The position numbers and the translations under genes were made by a program. Shown here in pieces: positions 48,300-60,481 of a stretch of 64,000 bases of DNA. The stretch spans positions 44,727 to 108,726 of the forward strand of contig QZLH01000209.1 in the NCBI GenBank assembly GCA_003833135.1, read 5' to 3'. Origin of the DNA: Oehlia diaphana. Lineage: Eukaryota; Glomeromycota; Glomeromycetes; Glomerales; Glomeraceae. The number at the start of each line of letters is the position of its first letter. Positions within the stretch are counted from its first letter, which is position 1. The notes under the pieces are model-generated. The model was not told the origin of the DNA. It did not search any database and was given only the letters and a program-made list of their open reading frames with translations.

Positions 48300-48929
48300 A
48301 AAACTATTATTCTGTTGACTATCAACTTACGGGAAAAAGGGCTACTATAAAAAGTTTTTATTATGGATACAGTGATTCGAAATATAGTAAATTAGCAGAT
48401 GGTTAGATAATAATGCTGAATAGAACATCCCGCTCTCTACCATTTTTTACATTCATTTTTCTTAAAAGCCAGCCAGCTTTACAAAAATTTAATAAAGATT
48501 TTACTTCGAATTTTTTAAACGTGTGTGCATTTTATTTTACAAGTGATATTCCATCTAATTCTAATTTGCAATTATTAATAAAGTTTGCAGAACTCTACCC
48601 ATTTTTAAGAAAATTATTGAGTTTCATACTGTAAATTATAGAAGACTAAAAAATATGCAATAATATATATGAAACTTTGAAAAATTGGATCAAGATTTTG
48701 AATAATAATTTATAGCTTTTGACCTAACATATCTATTGAAAATATTAAAGTTTTCACTAGATTTTTTAATTTTTTTTTTTTTTATGAATTTTTCATTTAT
48801 TTTCCGCAAAGGACGACGAGTGCAATGAGCATTATGATCATTGCAATAAAAGTATAACTCCAATTCTGTAATTGACATAATTTAGATTAATCAAACAACA
48901 AAATTATTCAATTTTGCTCACAAATTCTT
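48300..48929. other. Spacer without a recognised gene
   Basis: Short open frames here are not supported by composition or motifs. Confidence 0.35.
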
Positions 48930-49186
48930 ACCTCCAAATCAATACCTCTTTCCACCACAGATTCGCACTTAAACTCAATCTCTTTGTTAACGAGATTGAG
49001 TTTACCTTCAGGAAACCTATTTTACCCTCAATTAGCTTGATCGTGGTGACAACCTCTTTATTCATAACTTAAGATCTCTCTGTTGACGAGTTTGAGGTGA
49101 TGTTCGAACATTTTACTCATCTTAGTAAGCTCTTCAAACCCTAAGTCCTTATATCTTTGTTTAATGAAGTCATTTCCTAAAAATCA
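48930..49186 (-). pseudogene. Small decayed coding fragment, unknown family
   Basis: On the minus strand from about 49180, DFIKQRYKDLGFEELTKMSK and then MFEHHLKLVNREILSYE read without interruption. A stop and frame shifts follow, with further Lys/Glu-rich protein-like pieces (NKEVVTTIKLIEGKIGFL). The composition is more GC-rich than the surroundings. The family is not recognised. Confidence 0.35.
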
Positions 49187-50752
49187 AGATGTTATTACGT
49201 GAAACAGGTGGCATCATTTAAGGTTACTGTACATATGTCATTTATTCGTATAACATAAATTAACAAGTATACAAAAGACACTAGTATTCCAATAAGTCGG
49301 ATGGCTTTAACGAGAGTGCTAATGAAAACTAAAGATATAATATACAGATTTATGATATGTTGACTAGCAAAGAAACGGCACAGAAAACTTTTTACCATAT
49401 AATTTTTTCGTAATTTCCCAAAGACTCGCGTACCAAGTTCGTTGATCAGGTTGACCTTCCTGTTGTTGGCCAAGTTGTTGACCGTCCATCGATACTTTGA
49501 TGAGAAAAAAAATTTTTTGGACAAGACATCTTATTTAATTTATCTATATTAAAATTATGTTTGACCGTCCATCGATACTTTGATGAGAAAAAAAATTTTT
49601 GGACAAGACATCTTATTTAATTTATTTATGTCGGATCTTAAATAACCGATTGCATAACCTGCATAACCACAGTATACAGGAGTAGTAGTACGAATAGTAG
49701 TATAGAACTATAGATGGTGGTTATCGTATAGTCATGTGAAATGATATACGGCTAATTAGTATGTTGCAATTATTACGTATATATGTACTACAATAATCAA
49801 TGAATAATAGTATATCCGTGTAACACAACTATATTTTTTTCATATATTTTCATATTAAATTCTATACAGTGTAACTGGAGGTCATATCATACATTATCGT
49901 CGTATCAGAGTAATAAATCACAATTATAGAAAAAAACGTATCCAATCATCAAGATCCAGTGATTTATTGCAAAAAATTGTTTATGGCTATATGCTATATA
50001 AAATTAAAACTCTGTGACATTATAAATACTGTGGCAGGGATTTTATATTTGTAGAAGAAATTACTACACCGCCCAAAAGTAAATATATCTGGCCAGAATT
50101 ATGAAGATTTGAACCATGGTTGGCATTTATGCTTAATCTCGGTAATCAACTTTACTGTAACATTTTATGAATTTATGTTTAAAAAGTAAATAATTCAATA
50201 CCTATTATTCTCATTATATTATTGACTTTAAAAATCTAACCTGAATAATTGATTGTTTTGATAATTTTGGTGATGAATGACTAATAATAATCTTTTCGAG
50301 TTCAGATAACACCAATTAATTATTTTCGACCATGTGATTACCGGACAAATTACTGTTAAAGTAGCAGCCTTTTTAATTTATTTCTCGATTTTACTATGAT
50401 AGCTTAAAAAGAGTTTAGAATATTAAAAAATACGCTTATTGACATTGATTGGGCGTTTTTCAATTTATTTGACAATGGGAAGATTTTGATAAGAAAAAAA
50501 ACTGTTCATGTGGTACCAAATGTAGTGGGAAACCGAAATCATGATTAGATACATCAATTATAATATGATAATTGTGTTTTTTCAAAGCACATATACATGC
50601 AGATATCACCCTAATCCGTTAATCTAAAGGTTTGTTTAACAAAAATAATAAAAATCAGTCCTAATTTAAACCATTGTTTCCAAAATTGAAAAGATTTTTT
50701 TTTATATAAAATAAAATCCTCTATGAAAAATTTAGAAAAAAAAGAAAGAAAA
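49187..50752. other. Spacer before H13 with an 83 bp tandem duplication
   Basis: TTGACCGTCCATCGATACTT begins at 49478 and again at 49561, and both units run into GGACAAGACATCTTATTTAA. A short minus-strand open frame (49195-49524) overlaps it but lacks support. About 50590-50690 resembles the region upstream of H12 (ACATATACATGCAG and CCATTGTTTCCAAAA), so it is the H13 upstream region. Confidence 0.6.
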
Positions 50753-50807
50753 ATGTCCATCAGCGGAGATATTCGTGTCGTCGTCGGTATAGGTAATAAA
50801 AATTAAC

Positions 50808-50838
<31 letters not shown>

Positions 50839-53159
50839 ATACTAAAAAATTACCGCAGAAATCAGTATTTTTAATTGAAGTTTTAATTGAAATTGATTTT
50901 TTTTTAGATTTCGGCACTACTTATTCGGTAATTTAAAATCAACATATACGCGCATATCTTTATTTATTTATTTACATTTTAAACATTTTATAATTGATTA
51001 TTTTTTTCTTGAAATAAAATAGGGATTCTCGTACACGCATATATCACATCCAATAATCATAACCAACGAGGAATGGCCTGAAAAAATGGGACAATTAAAG
51101 ACAAATACAGTATTAAAATATAAAGATGAAAATTTTGAAGAAGTCGATTGTTGGGGATATCCAGCATTGCATAAATCTCATAAATCTCCTATTGAATTAT
51201 TTAAATTACATTTGGGGGATATACCAGAATCAGAAAAGCCTTATCTTCCATCTAAATTAAGTTATAAGAAAGCTATTACTGATTATCTTCGAGAAATTGG
51301 TATATAATATTATTTTGGCTTAATAGCTTTTAATATATAAATAATTCAAAATAAAGCTAATAAATTATATATATATATATATTCCTTTTTTTAAAAAAAA
51401 AACTTATTACTTACTATAGGAAAGGTAATCAATATATATTGACCTTTAAATATCAAATGGTATTACGTTTTATATCATCTTAATTTTATGATTTGTTTTT
51501 ATATAATAATAGTTGATTAAAAAGACCGTGTCAACTCGATGGCCTGGTATTGAATGGCACCAAGTACTTTTTGTTCTGGCAGTTCCAGCGGAATTTCCAG
51601 AAAGATCGAAGAAAATATTGAGAGAATGCGCATACGATGCTAATTTAATTAGTAACAAAAAGACATATAAACTACAATTCACTACCGAACGTAAGCAATA
51701 AAAAAACTCTTCGAAACACCATTTTATAATTAAAACATTATTTAAAATAATAAATAAATGTTATGTTTTTTTTTTCATTTATTTACTTTTAGCCGAGGCA
51801 GCGGCAATATATTGTATAGATAAAATTCCTGAAACTGAGATCGATAATTATATCGGAAGTAAGTAACATTTTGTAATCAAATATTTTACAACGGTAGAGA
51901 GTTTCGATAACGATTAATTTTGTTGTTAGGATCATTCTTAGTCGTTGATTGTGGTGGTGGAACTGTTGATTTAACAATTCGTAAACTATTAAATAAGGAT
52001 GAACTAGGTGAAGAAACTATAAGAACAGGAGATTACTGTGGTGGTACTTGTGTCGACCAAGAATTTATAAAATTTCTTGAATCAAAAGTTGGAGAATTAG
52101 CAATTAGTCGTTTAATTGAAAATCATTATGGAAAGTATCAATATTTAATACAAGAATTTTGTAGAATTGTTAAATTGCCTTTTACTGGCATTGAAGAAGA
52201 ATATAAAAATTATGAATTGGATATTGAGGTAAAATTTTAAATATATTCTTATAATGCAATAATAATTATTAATTTTAATTTATACTGTATATTTATAGCA
52301 AGACTGTCCAATACTAAAACAATACATTACTGGATCAAAGAAGAATCGTTTAGAAGATGATGATTGGCTCATTGGACTTGGATTTGATGATGTTAAAAAT
52401 ATGTTTGATCCAGTTATCAGCAAAATTACTAATTTAATTCATGATCAACTTAATCATGATAAAACATGTTCAACCATATTTTTAGTTGGAGGATTTAGTG
52501 AATCAAAATATTTACAGGAAAGAATAAGAAAAGAATTTATGGTTCGGGTTGATAACATTATAATACCTCATCAACCAATTGCTGCTGTTGTACGTGGTGC
52601 AGTAAGATATGGAACCAACAAAAAGCTTATTAAGAATAGAGTATTGAAATATACTTACGGAAGATCAACTCTTAGACCGTACAATGAAAGTATTGATGCG
52701 CCTGATAGAAAAAGAGATAGTGGATATGTTTTAGTTTTTAAGCCATTAGCCAGAAAAGGAACAACCGTTGAAGTCGGGCAAAAATTTTTTCAAACTTCTC
52801 ATCCAGAAAATAGGTAATTGTTTTTAATATTTATTTAAAAAAAAATGTATATTCAAATAACATTCTTTTTCTTATAAAAAATTAGTGACCAAGAAAAAAT
52901 GTGGTGTCGGATATTAATTACAGACAATGAGAATGCAAGATATTGTGATGATGATGGTGTAAAGGAATTGGGAGACTTTATTATTGATTTACCAGATAAA
53001 CAACTTGGTAAAGACAGGAAAGTTTATTTTGAATTATGTTTTGGAGAAATGGAAATTAGAGCATATGCAAGGAATGAGTACAATGGGAACGAATATAGTG
53101 CTACTTTTAATTATTTCGATGAAAATATCGCTAAAGTGGCAGATGAAAAATTTTCTTGA
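50753..53159 (+). CDS. H13: HSPA12-like Hsp70-family ATPase, type B
   Basis: Predicted 557 aa. Exons are 50753-50792, 50908-50927, 51023-51299, 51420-51424 (5 nt), 51513-51690, 51793-51858, 51930-52228, 52299-52813 and 52886-53159; all phases close. The start is MSISGDIRVVVGI then DFGTTYS. Exon 3 is the shortest of the family, with a trimmed linker (HKSHKSPIELFKLHLG). The donor before the microexon is GTATAT. EPEAAAIYC begins at about 173 and FLVVDCGGGTVDL at about 198; VGGFSES and PIAAVVRGA are intact. TGDYCGGTCVD carries an extra Cys. The tail (NIAKVADEKFS) lacks EEVD. It is the last array member; the client is unknown. Confidence 0.87.
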
Positions 53160-53604
53160 TACTAGGGGATTCGTACAACAGATCTAGTGCGTGAATTTTG
53201 GGAATCATATCTTACCTGTCACATGACTTTGCGATTAATATGATTAATATGTAAACGTATGATAATAACCTTAATCATATTAATATACAGTCAGGGCAAT
53301 TTCGTGAATCATGATACCATTATTTACAAATAGAACATTGTTTCATGTTCTCTTGTATCCAAAGCTTCTTCCCGAACATTTTCATTTCAATATCACTGGC
53401 TCATTATAATTTTCGTCATATATGATATGGGAGAAATCACGGGTATCTATTAATAAAATTTATTTTTGCTTAAATTAAAAAAGGTTAAAGGAAAAAACAA
53501 CTTACATTAAAAATGTTTTAAAGGAAGGAATATTTATGAATGCTGTAAATAATTTACAAAACATGTGACATATGATACGCGGTACGGACGTACGGTACCG
53601 ACAT

Positions 53605-53750
53605 GTTGTGCCCCAAATCTCAAATATGCCCCAAATTGACGATAATCATTGACGATATATGTGAAAAGTAATGCTTTGAAAATTCTTAAAGATGGGCTGA
53701 TAATTTAGGCCGATCGTTGATTTTGGGCAATCGTCAACTTGGGGCAACAC
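53605..53750. mobile_element. MITE with TTGTGCCCC ends (copy 2)
   Basis: It begins GTTGTGCCCCAAATCTCAAA and ends TTGGGGCAACAC. It shares GTGAAAAGTAATGCTTTGAA and GATGGGCTGATAATTTAG with the copy at 22783 but differs in the last third. Only ACAT is duplicated at the flanks (53601-53604 and 53751-53754), so the ends have decayed. Confidence 0.65.
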
Positions 53751-54384
53751 ACATCCCAAATAAATATTTATAGCGTAAAAGTCACATGATATGCACAGCA
53801 AGTCACGAGAATATTTACTTTTTTACATCTCAAATAAATATTTATTGCAGCAATGACAATATTGAAGAATAAAATTTTAGAAACTTTAAAAGTTGTGAAA
53901 GATAACAAATAACATAAATTAACAGTTAAGGAAAATAGTGAGATTATAAAACAACTTGAGAAAAATGATTATTGGTTATTTAATTAGATAGACAAAATAT
54001 TATAAATATCTAAATATCTGTAGTTTTTGACCTTATAAATCTTCCTTTGGAAGACCAAATATATGTATAATTAATTAATATTTTTATGGAATCATTATTT
54101 TGTATAAAGTTATTACATAGAAGGTAGTAAATGCCAAAGTTACCCCAATAAGGTTTCTGTATTAATTTCTTTCAAATCATCTAAGCATCTTTATGTGATT
54201 TAGCATTATTATAAGAAGGGTATTATGATATTGCAAAGGTTGGAAGGAGATGTAATAACGGAAGAAATCTATTCAGCTGGTCATTTTTTGGTATTTTCTA
54301 TGTTCTAAGGTTCTTCCAATTCTGACTTTAATGGATAGAAATAAAATCAGAAATCTTTAAATCCTGAGCTATGAATTTTGTTCA

Positions 54385-54505
54385 AAATACTCATAAGACA
54401 AGCTTTTGTTTTTTCCCTTCACTTATTGGTATTACTTCTGCATTATCACTGGTAGCATTGGCAAGTACATCTTCTAAATCTATTATTTTTGATTACATCA
54501 TCAGA
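54385..54505 (-). pseudogene. Possible small coding relic
   Basis: On the minus strand, IDLEDVLANATSDNAEVIPI and then SEGKKQKLVL read openly. A stop follows, and YEYFEQNS appears after a one-base shift. The piece is protein-like but too short to assign; it may come from a repeat-borne gene. Confidence 0.25.
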
Positions 54506-56942
54506 CTTTAAAATAATAGATATTTATTGTATGTTCATAGAGCGATGTAATAAATTACTTCTTAGTTTTTTAGTTACAGTTCCTTTATTGTAATCCTCAT
54601 AATCTTGAAAATTTCCTGCATGAGCTAAACATCTAGATATTATGAAAAAAAGAAATAATTTGTTATGTAAAACATTACATTTAGAAAGAAATAAAAAATA
54701 TTAATTTTAAATACTCACTAGTCTGCTCTTTGATATACAGATCTTTGAATCTAAGATTCTTCCATCAATTTTAGAACTTTTATCTCAATTTTATTTAACT
54801 TCTTACTAACATTGAAAACACCTATTATCAAGCACACCTTTAATTAATATTTATTATAATAATAGTTAATATTAAATAATTGTGAATCATTAATTTTTCA
54901 TAAAATTAGATATTTCAAATAACAACCCTAATTTCATTGATTAATTATTGATGTTTAAAATGTTTATAAGTAATTTGCATCTTTAAATTTAAGATTGATC
55001 TTTAAAAAAAAATGTCATTAGCAATAAATATATTGTGATTTCAAGTTATTATATAAGAAGTTTAGAGGTACAAAAAAAATAGATCATATATAGTGAAACT
55101 AAAATTTCACTTATACTTTATCCATGATTTACATATATATTAAAAGTTATTCATATCACCATTTGGATTAGAGTTTCATTTACTATACTATTCTAAAATT
55201 AAATAATCCTTTTTTGAACTTAATTTTAGCTAAAATAATTATAATTCTGATCAAAATTATCATAATATAGGTCAGAATTGCTTATTTTCAGAGAGTTGTT
55301 TAATTTTGGAATGATATGATAAATTCATGATTTACATATTAAAAGTTGCTCTTCCACAAAAAAACCAAACCTAATAAGAAATATGTTTATCTTTTTTATT
55401 ACTTTATTTCCCAAATTTTTTATTTTTTTAGAAAGTATCAACTCCATAAATTGTGATTAGCAATTTTAAAGTCTTTACATATGGCAGAATCGTTAAAATT
55501 CAGATAATGCAAGTAGGATATGTTTTTTGGAGAAGTATTAGAAATATAGTTAAAGAATTATTGTAAAGATAAAAAATAATTTATATCTTTATACAAACTA
55601 ATAAAAAAAATTATTAAAAGATTTATATTGAGAATGGTGCATAAATCAAATTTATATGAGATATTATCGGTATTACTGAAATTTTTTTTGTAAAAATCTT
55701 ATTTGTTATGCATATCATACATTTATTTGTCATATTGTTAATTTCATAATTTTGGGCTATAATATTGCCTAAATCATATATATATGAAAATTTTTTGTAA
55801 TAAAAATCAATTATTAAAAATTTAAATAAAATAATTATTATTAGATTTTAAATATATTAAAAAAGTAATTTTTTAAAGTAAAAAATATAATTTATTTTTT
55901 TAGAACTATCTGAATAACAGTCTTTTTTAATATAAAAAAATCTCATTTTTTTTATAAATTTATATATAATAAAATTATAATAATTTACCTTTTGGATTAA
56001 ATAACCTGGATTAAATTACTTTTCTAAAAATTTATATTTTACATGATTTTTTGCCAATTATATTTTTTTTTTAAAAAAAAAAAATTATTTGTGTTATTTT
56101 CAATTTACTTTATATAAATTTTATTTATTTAAATATTATGAAGTATAATAACCAAGTTTTCTTACATTTTTTAACAATGTTTTTTACATTTTTTTTTGAA
56201 AATTTAGGTAAAATTATATGATTATATAAATTTACTAATAATTTAAATTATCTCACTTTGGGTTAAAGTTAGTCTTATACTATTAATAATTATATGTAAA
56301 AATCAAAATATTGCATTTTTCTTAAAATAATAATCTTTTTAAACTTAAAAATTCTTTTTTTTTCATATAAAAACATTGTATAAATTATAAAAAATTAAAT
56401 ATTAATTAAAAATTTTTTAGATCAGTAATAATTACTATCAATAATATTTAGTAATATTTTAATAAAATAAACTTTAAATAAAAAAAAAAATAAATAATTG
56501 TAATTTCAGATTATAGTTTTATTTGTTATTTATTTTAAAAAAAAATATTCTGTAAAATTATATTGCCTATATAAAATAAATATATAAGATAAAATTTAAA
56601 TAAATTATTTGTAATTTAAATTTCACTAGTAATGAAATTAAAATAAATTCATAATAATAATAAAATTTAATCTTATTGAAAGCAGTAGGTTTATATTTTA
56701 TACATATATAAAACAATTAATATTTTTGTTAATTTTATACATTTAATTTAAAGTTTATTTAATAATAAATTTTATTAATTAATATTAATAATTTTTTTTT
56801 AAGTTTATTTAACACTATATATATTACATAAATATACAAATTTTTTTTTTTAAAAAAAAATCTATCTAATTAATTACAAAATTAAGTTATAATATATTAT
56901 ATATATAATAGTTTTTTTTTTTAGAATTGTTGGTAATGTAAT

Positions 56943-58824
56943 CTATGAATTTCTATTAGTATTTTGTTTTTCTCTCCAGTTTTTTCCTTTAAAATATACA
57001 AGAATAATACAACTAATACTTAATAAATTAATAGAAGTTAATATGGTAAATAACCATCCAATACCAATAGCATTTCTTATTGGAACAGTCATAATAATAT
57101 AAGCAGTAGCCAATGTACAAGGAATAAAATCACTTAATGCAATAACTGATGCACTAAATTCAGGATATGAATCAACCAAATAAGTTATTGTTGAATTAAA
57201 AACAAATAATGAACCAAATCCGCCTATAATTAAAGAAAGGATTAGAATAAAAAGATTATTTTAATAAAACATTATTAATAAACTTACCTATAAACATTGA
57301 AATAATAGGAAAAATTAAATTAATTTTAAATTGAAGTAACCATCCAAAAGCACAATATGAAATAGGTATTAATATGGAACCAATCCAAATACTTTTTAAT
57401 CTAACTTCCGGATAACTTTGACCATCATGTTCTGATTCATATTTAGCCAAAACATAATCAGAATATCGACCACCTAAAACACTACCAATTAAATATCCTA
57501 TACCTGGAGCAAGAAAAGTTAAACCAATAGTAAAAGATGATAACTTATATGTATCAGAAAATGTTGGTATTATAACGTTCTGTACATACATAAATGCCCA
57601 AATTGAACTCATATATATAATTTTTAATGCTACATTGGGAAAACGTAGGAGTTTTAATGGAATTAATGGGTTTACTTTTTGAAATGCTTGTTTTAATGTA
57701 TAAGAAAGTTGAAGTGATGAAGAAATATTATTACGTCTAAATGTTTCAGGAAGAAAGAAGAATATTATTAAAAAAAGAATGCATCCAAGAGAAGCTAGAA
57801 GCCAAAATATCCATTTAAATCCTAGACTTTCCGTGAGATATCCACCAATTATAGGACCACCCAAATCTCCGATATAAAATCCAAGATACATAATTCCATA
57901 GGCTCGACCTCTTTCTATGGATTAAATAAAAAAATGAGGTTAAGAATTATAAAAAAAAACAAACAGCTAAACAGTACAAACTGCAGATACCTGTTGGAAC
58001 GTAAATGTCACTTATGACACCAGCACCAAGACATTGAGTTGAAGATGAACCACAAGCTTGTAACGATCGCATTGCAATCAATACCCAAACATTTTTTACT
58101 AAAGCGCATACAACACTTGGAACAACGAAAAGTGATAAAGCAATCAAATAAAGATGACGTCTATTTCCATAAACATCAGAGAAACCTCCGACAAAAAGTG
58201 GCTGATCAAAATGATTGATTAATTATTATTATTTTATTTATTTAATTTATTAAACATGATGAAAAAAAAAAAATTTTTATGCTTACTGCGGTGCCCGTGA
58301 AGAATACGTATACGCTTACTATATATATATTTAAAAATTCGTTACATTCGTTAAAAAATGCAAATGATAATATATTGTACTCATTGTAATTTTACCCGAT
58401 ACGTTAACGATAAACTCGGTGGTTCGAAAATAATGGCGTACATCTATAACAGCAGGATAATACATTCTATACAAAATAAATTTTATTTAATACAATTTTA
58501 AAATAATTTATATTTAAAATAAAATAAAAATATGGTTTACGTGTTAGCCATTGGGGAAATCATCGAGGTAAGTGAGATAATAATAAGAATTAAAACTTTC
58601 TTTTTCGGTGACCAATTTTTTGGATCATCATATGAAGAATATACAGTTGTTGATTCAACATCTGCAACATCTGCAAAATCAATTAAAGTTATTTCAGATA
58701 TTTCGGATGATTCCCTTTTAGTTTCCTGTAATTCTGCGAGGTTATCATGCTTTTCTAAATTAGTATTTGATGATTCTAAAGTTTCTTCACTAACATTAAT
58801 TTCTATCGATTGATTATTATTCAT
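56943..58824 (-). CDS. MFS transporter, DHA1-type drug:H+ antiporter-like
   Basis: Six minus-strand exons (58824-58541, 58466-58396, 58318-58287, 58201-57991, 57914-57288, 57223-56943) close in phase to 501 aa, typical for a 12-TM MFS protein. The start MNNNQSIEINV precedes a long Ser/Glu-rich cytosolic N-terminus of about 75 residues; an earlier in-frame ATG exists but seems less likely. TM1 is at VLILIIISLTSMISP. Motif A-like GGFSDVYGNRR (about 134-144) follows TM2. The antiporter motif C appears as GDLGGPIIGG (about 215-224). The second half has further hydrophobic spans and ends in a basic tail. By family it would export small molecules across the plasma or vacuolar membrane by proton exchange; the substrate cannot be told. 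It is divergent to the F-box gene, with 1.66 kb between them. Confidence 0.88.
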
Positions 58825-60481
58825 ATTAATATCTAAAAATAAAATAAAATAATAAACTTTATTATTATAAAAATTCATCACTTAAATACTTTTTCGAAAA
58901 AACTTGAATAGTTTCTAAATAGGAAATAAATAATCAAATTATTTTCGACCAATTAAAATTCATGCAAAGGAAATCATTAATTCCATATAATACAAAGGAT
59001 AAAATTTTATTCTTACCATTATAGAATTTTAATTATGGAAGCACATAACGGATGTCACGACAACGTACATTTCTATTGTTTATTGAGTACAGATAAATCG
59101 ATAATTAGGTAAATTACAATGATGAAATTTACATTAGTTATTAATTTATTCATTGTTTTGTATAAAAAGAGATTAATTTTTTTAATTGGAGAGTGACGAA
59201 AATTTTATGTACTCATGGTTTGAGAAATCATCAAAAAATATAAAAATATTTTAGTCACTTTACATTTATCGCATAATATACGTCATGTGATCAATTATAT
59301 ATATATATAGAAAACAATTCTGCAATGTTTGTTAAGTATGCATAATTCTAGTCTAAATTAGGAAATTATTTAAATTACTTATTTTCTACTTATTAAATTC
59401 CCGTTATTGTTTTCATTATTTTTAGCGAATAAAAATTTGTCTTTAACCTTTTATGATTTGTGACAATTATACAATAGAATGAAAGTTTTTCTGGTCGTAA
59501 AAAAAGATGATTTTCCTAAGGCGGTTTAATAGCCGGTTATATATAAATGATGAGGTCATAATTCGCAAATATTTCAAAAAAAAAAAACTTTATTTTAATA
59601 AAAGATCAAGATTATCACGATTCCGCTCGAGATTCGATTATTCGAATACATATATATGTATGTACTGTACATATAAATGATAATTCGAATCTTCTGTTTT
59701 CAAACACTGCAGGGATATTTTTTCAAATTTTTTTGTTTCCCAAATATTTGTACTACACTACAAATCTCACGATTAAAAATTTCTCGGAAATCCGGGTAAA
59801 ATCGAAACAATTTTTTTTTTGCTACGTTGCGCCACATGTCGGGATAATTAAAAATTACTTTTCTTTTTTTCGTTTAATACAAAAAGATGATAATCTCGAT
59901 TTTTTTTTTTTTAACCATTGAATGATCGGAAAAAAATATTGTACATAAATAAACGAACCATGTGCGATTATAATTAATAAAATGTTTTATTCTTCCTAAA
60001 TATGATCTAAGATAATAACAATAATAAGTTGCAAAGTAAAAAAAATTTAAAAAAATTTGTAGTAATAACCTGATCATGTGGTTGGATATGTTCGTCTGTT
60101 ATATCACGTGATTAGATGATCAAAAAGGTAAAAAAAAAATTTTTTGGGGGAACTTTAAGTAATTTCATTTGAAACGAAACAAGTTTTTTTTTTATGCAAA
60201 ATTTTTTTTTTTTTTTTCCAGATCTTTTTAAAAAATCCTATAGATTTCTAACTATTATCTATCTTGAGCTTAATAAATTAAACTTTGCAATAATTATTTC
60301 ATCTAATGATCAAATTTTTTTAAAAGACCGCGGTTAGTATACTTATCCCTTTTAAGCTTATGACGCAATGGATTACTTATAAAATCATTTATATATTAAA
60401 TAGATTAAATTAAAAATTTTTTTCTCATTCCTTTTATTTTTATTTTTTTTTTTTTTAACTTTTTCTCATCTTTGAAACATA
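58825..60481. promoter_or_regulatory. Divergent intergenic region, transporter to F-box gene
   Basis: Contains an AT dinucleotide tract at about 59296 and possible TATA boxes (TTATATATAAATG at about 59539; TTTATATATTAAATAG at about 60389 before the F-box gene). A T-rich leader directly precedes the F-box ATG. No gene is supported here; open frames at 59733 and 59874 are low-complexity. Confidence 0.35.

Larger units (their letters stand above)
53160..56942. other. Long AT-rich spacer between H13 and the transporter
   Basis: One MITE (53605) and one possible relic (about 54380) are listed separately. The rest, especially 54800-56900, is almost pure A/T with poly-T/poly-A tracts and no credible gene. 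Confidence 0.45.

Noticed and set aside
49195..49524. 109 aa minus-strand frame with a hydrophobic C-terminal half
   Set aside because: It begins inside a tandem duplication, has no recognisable motif, and its hydrophobicity follows from T-rich codons; it is not safe to call a gene.
57256..58147. Separate small transporter-like genes on the minus strand
   Set aside because: They are exons of one MFS gene; splice phases join them into a 501 aa protein.
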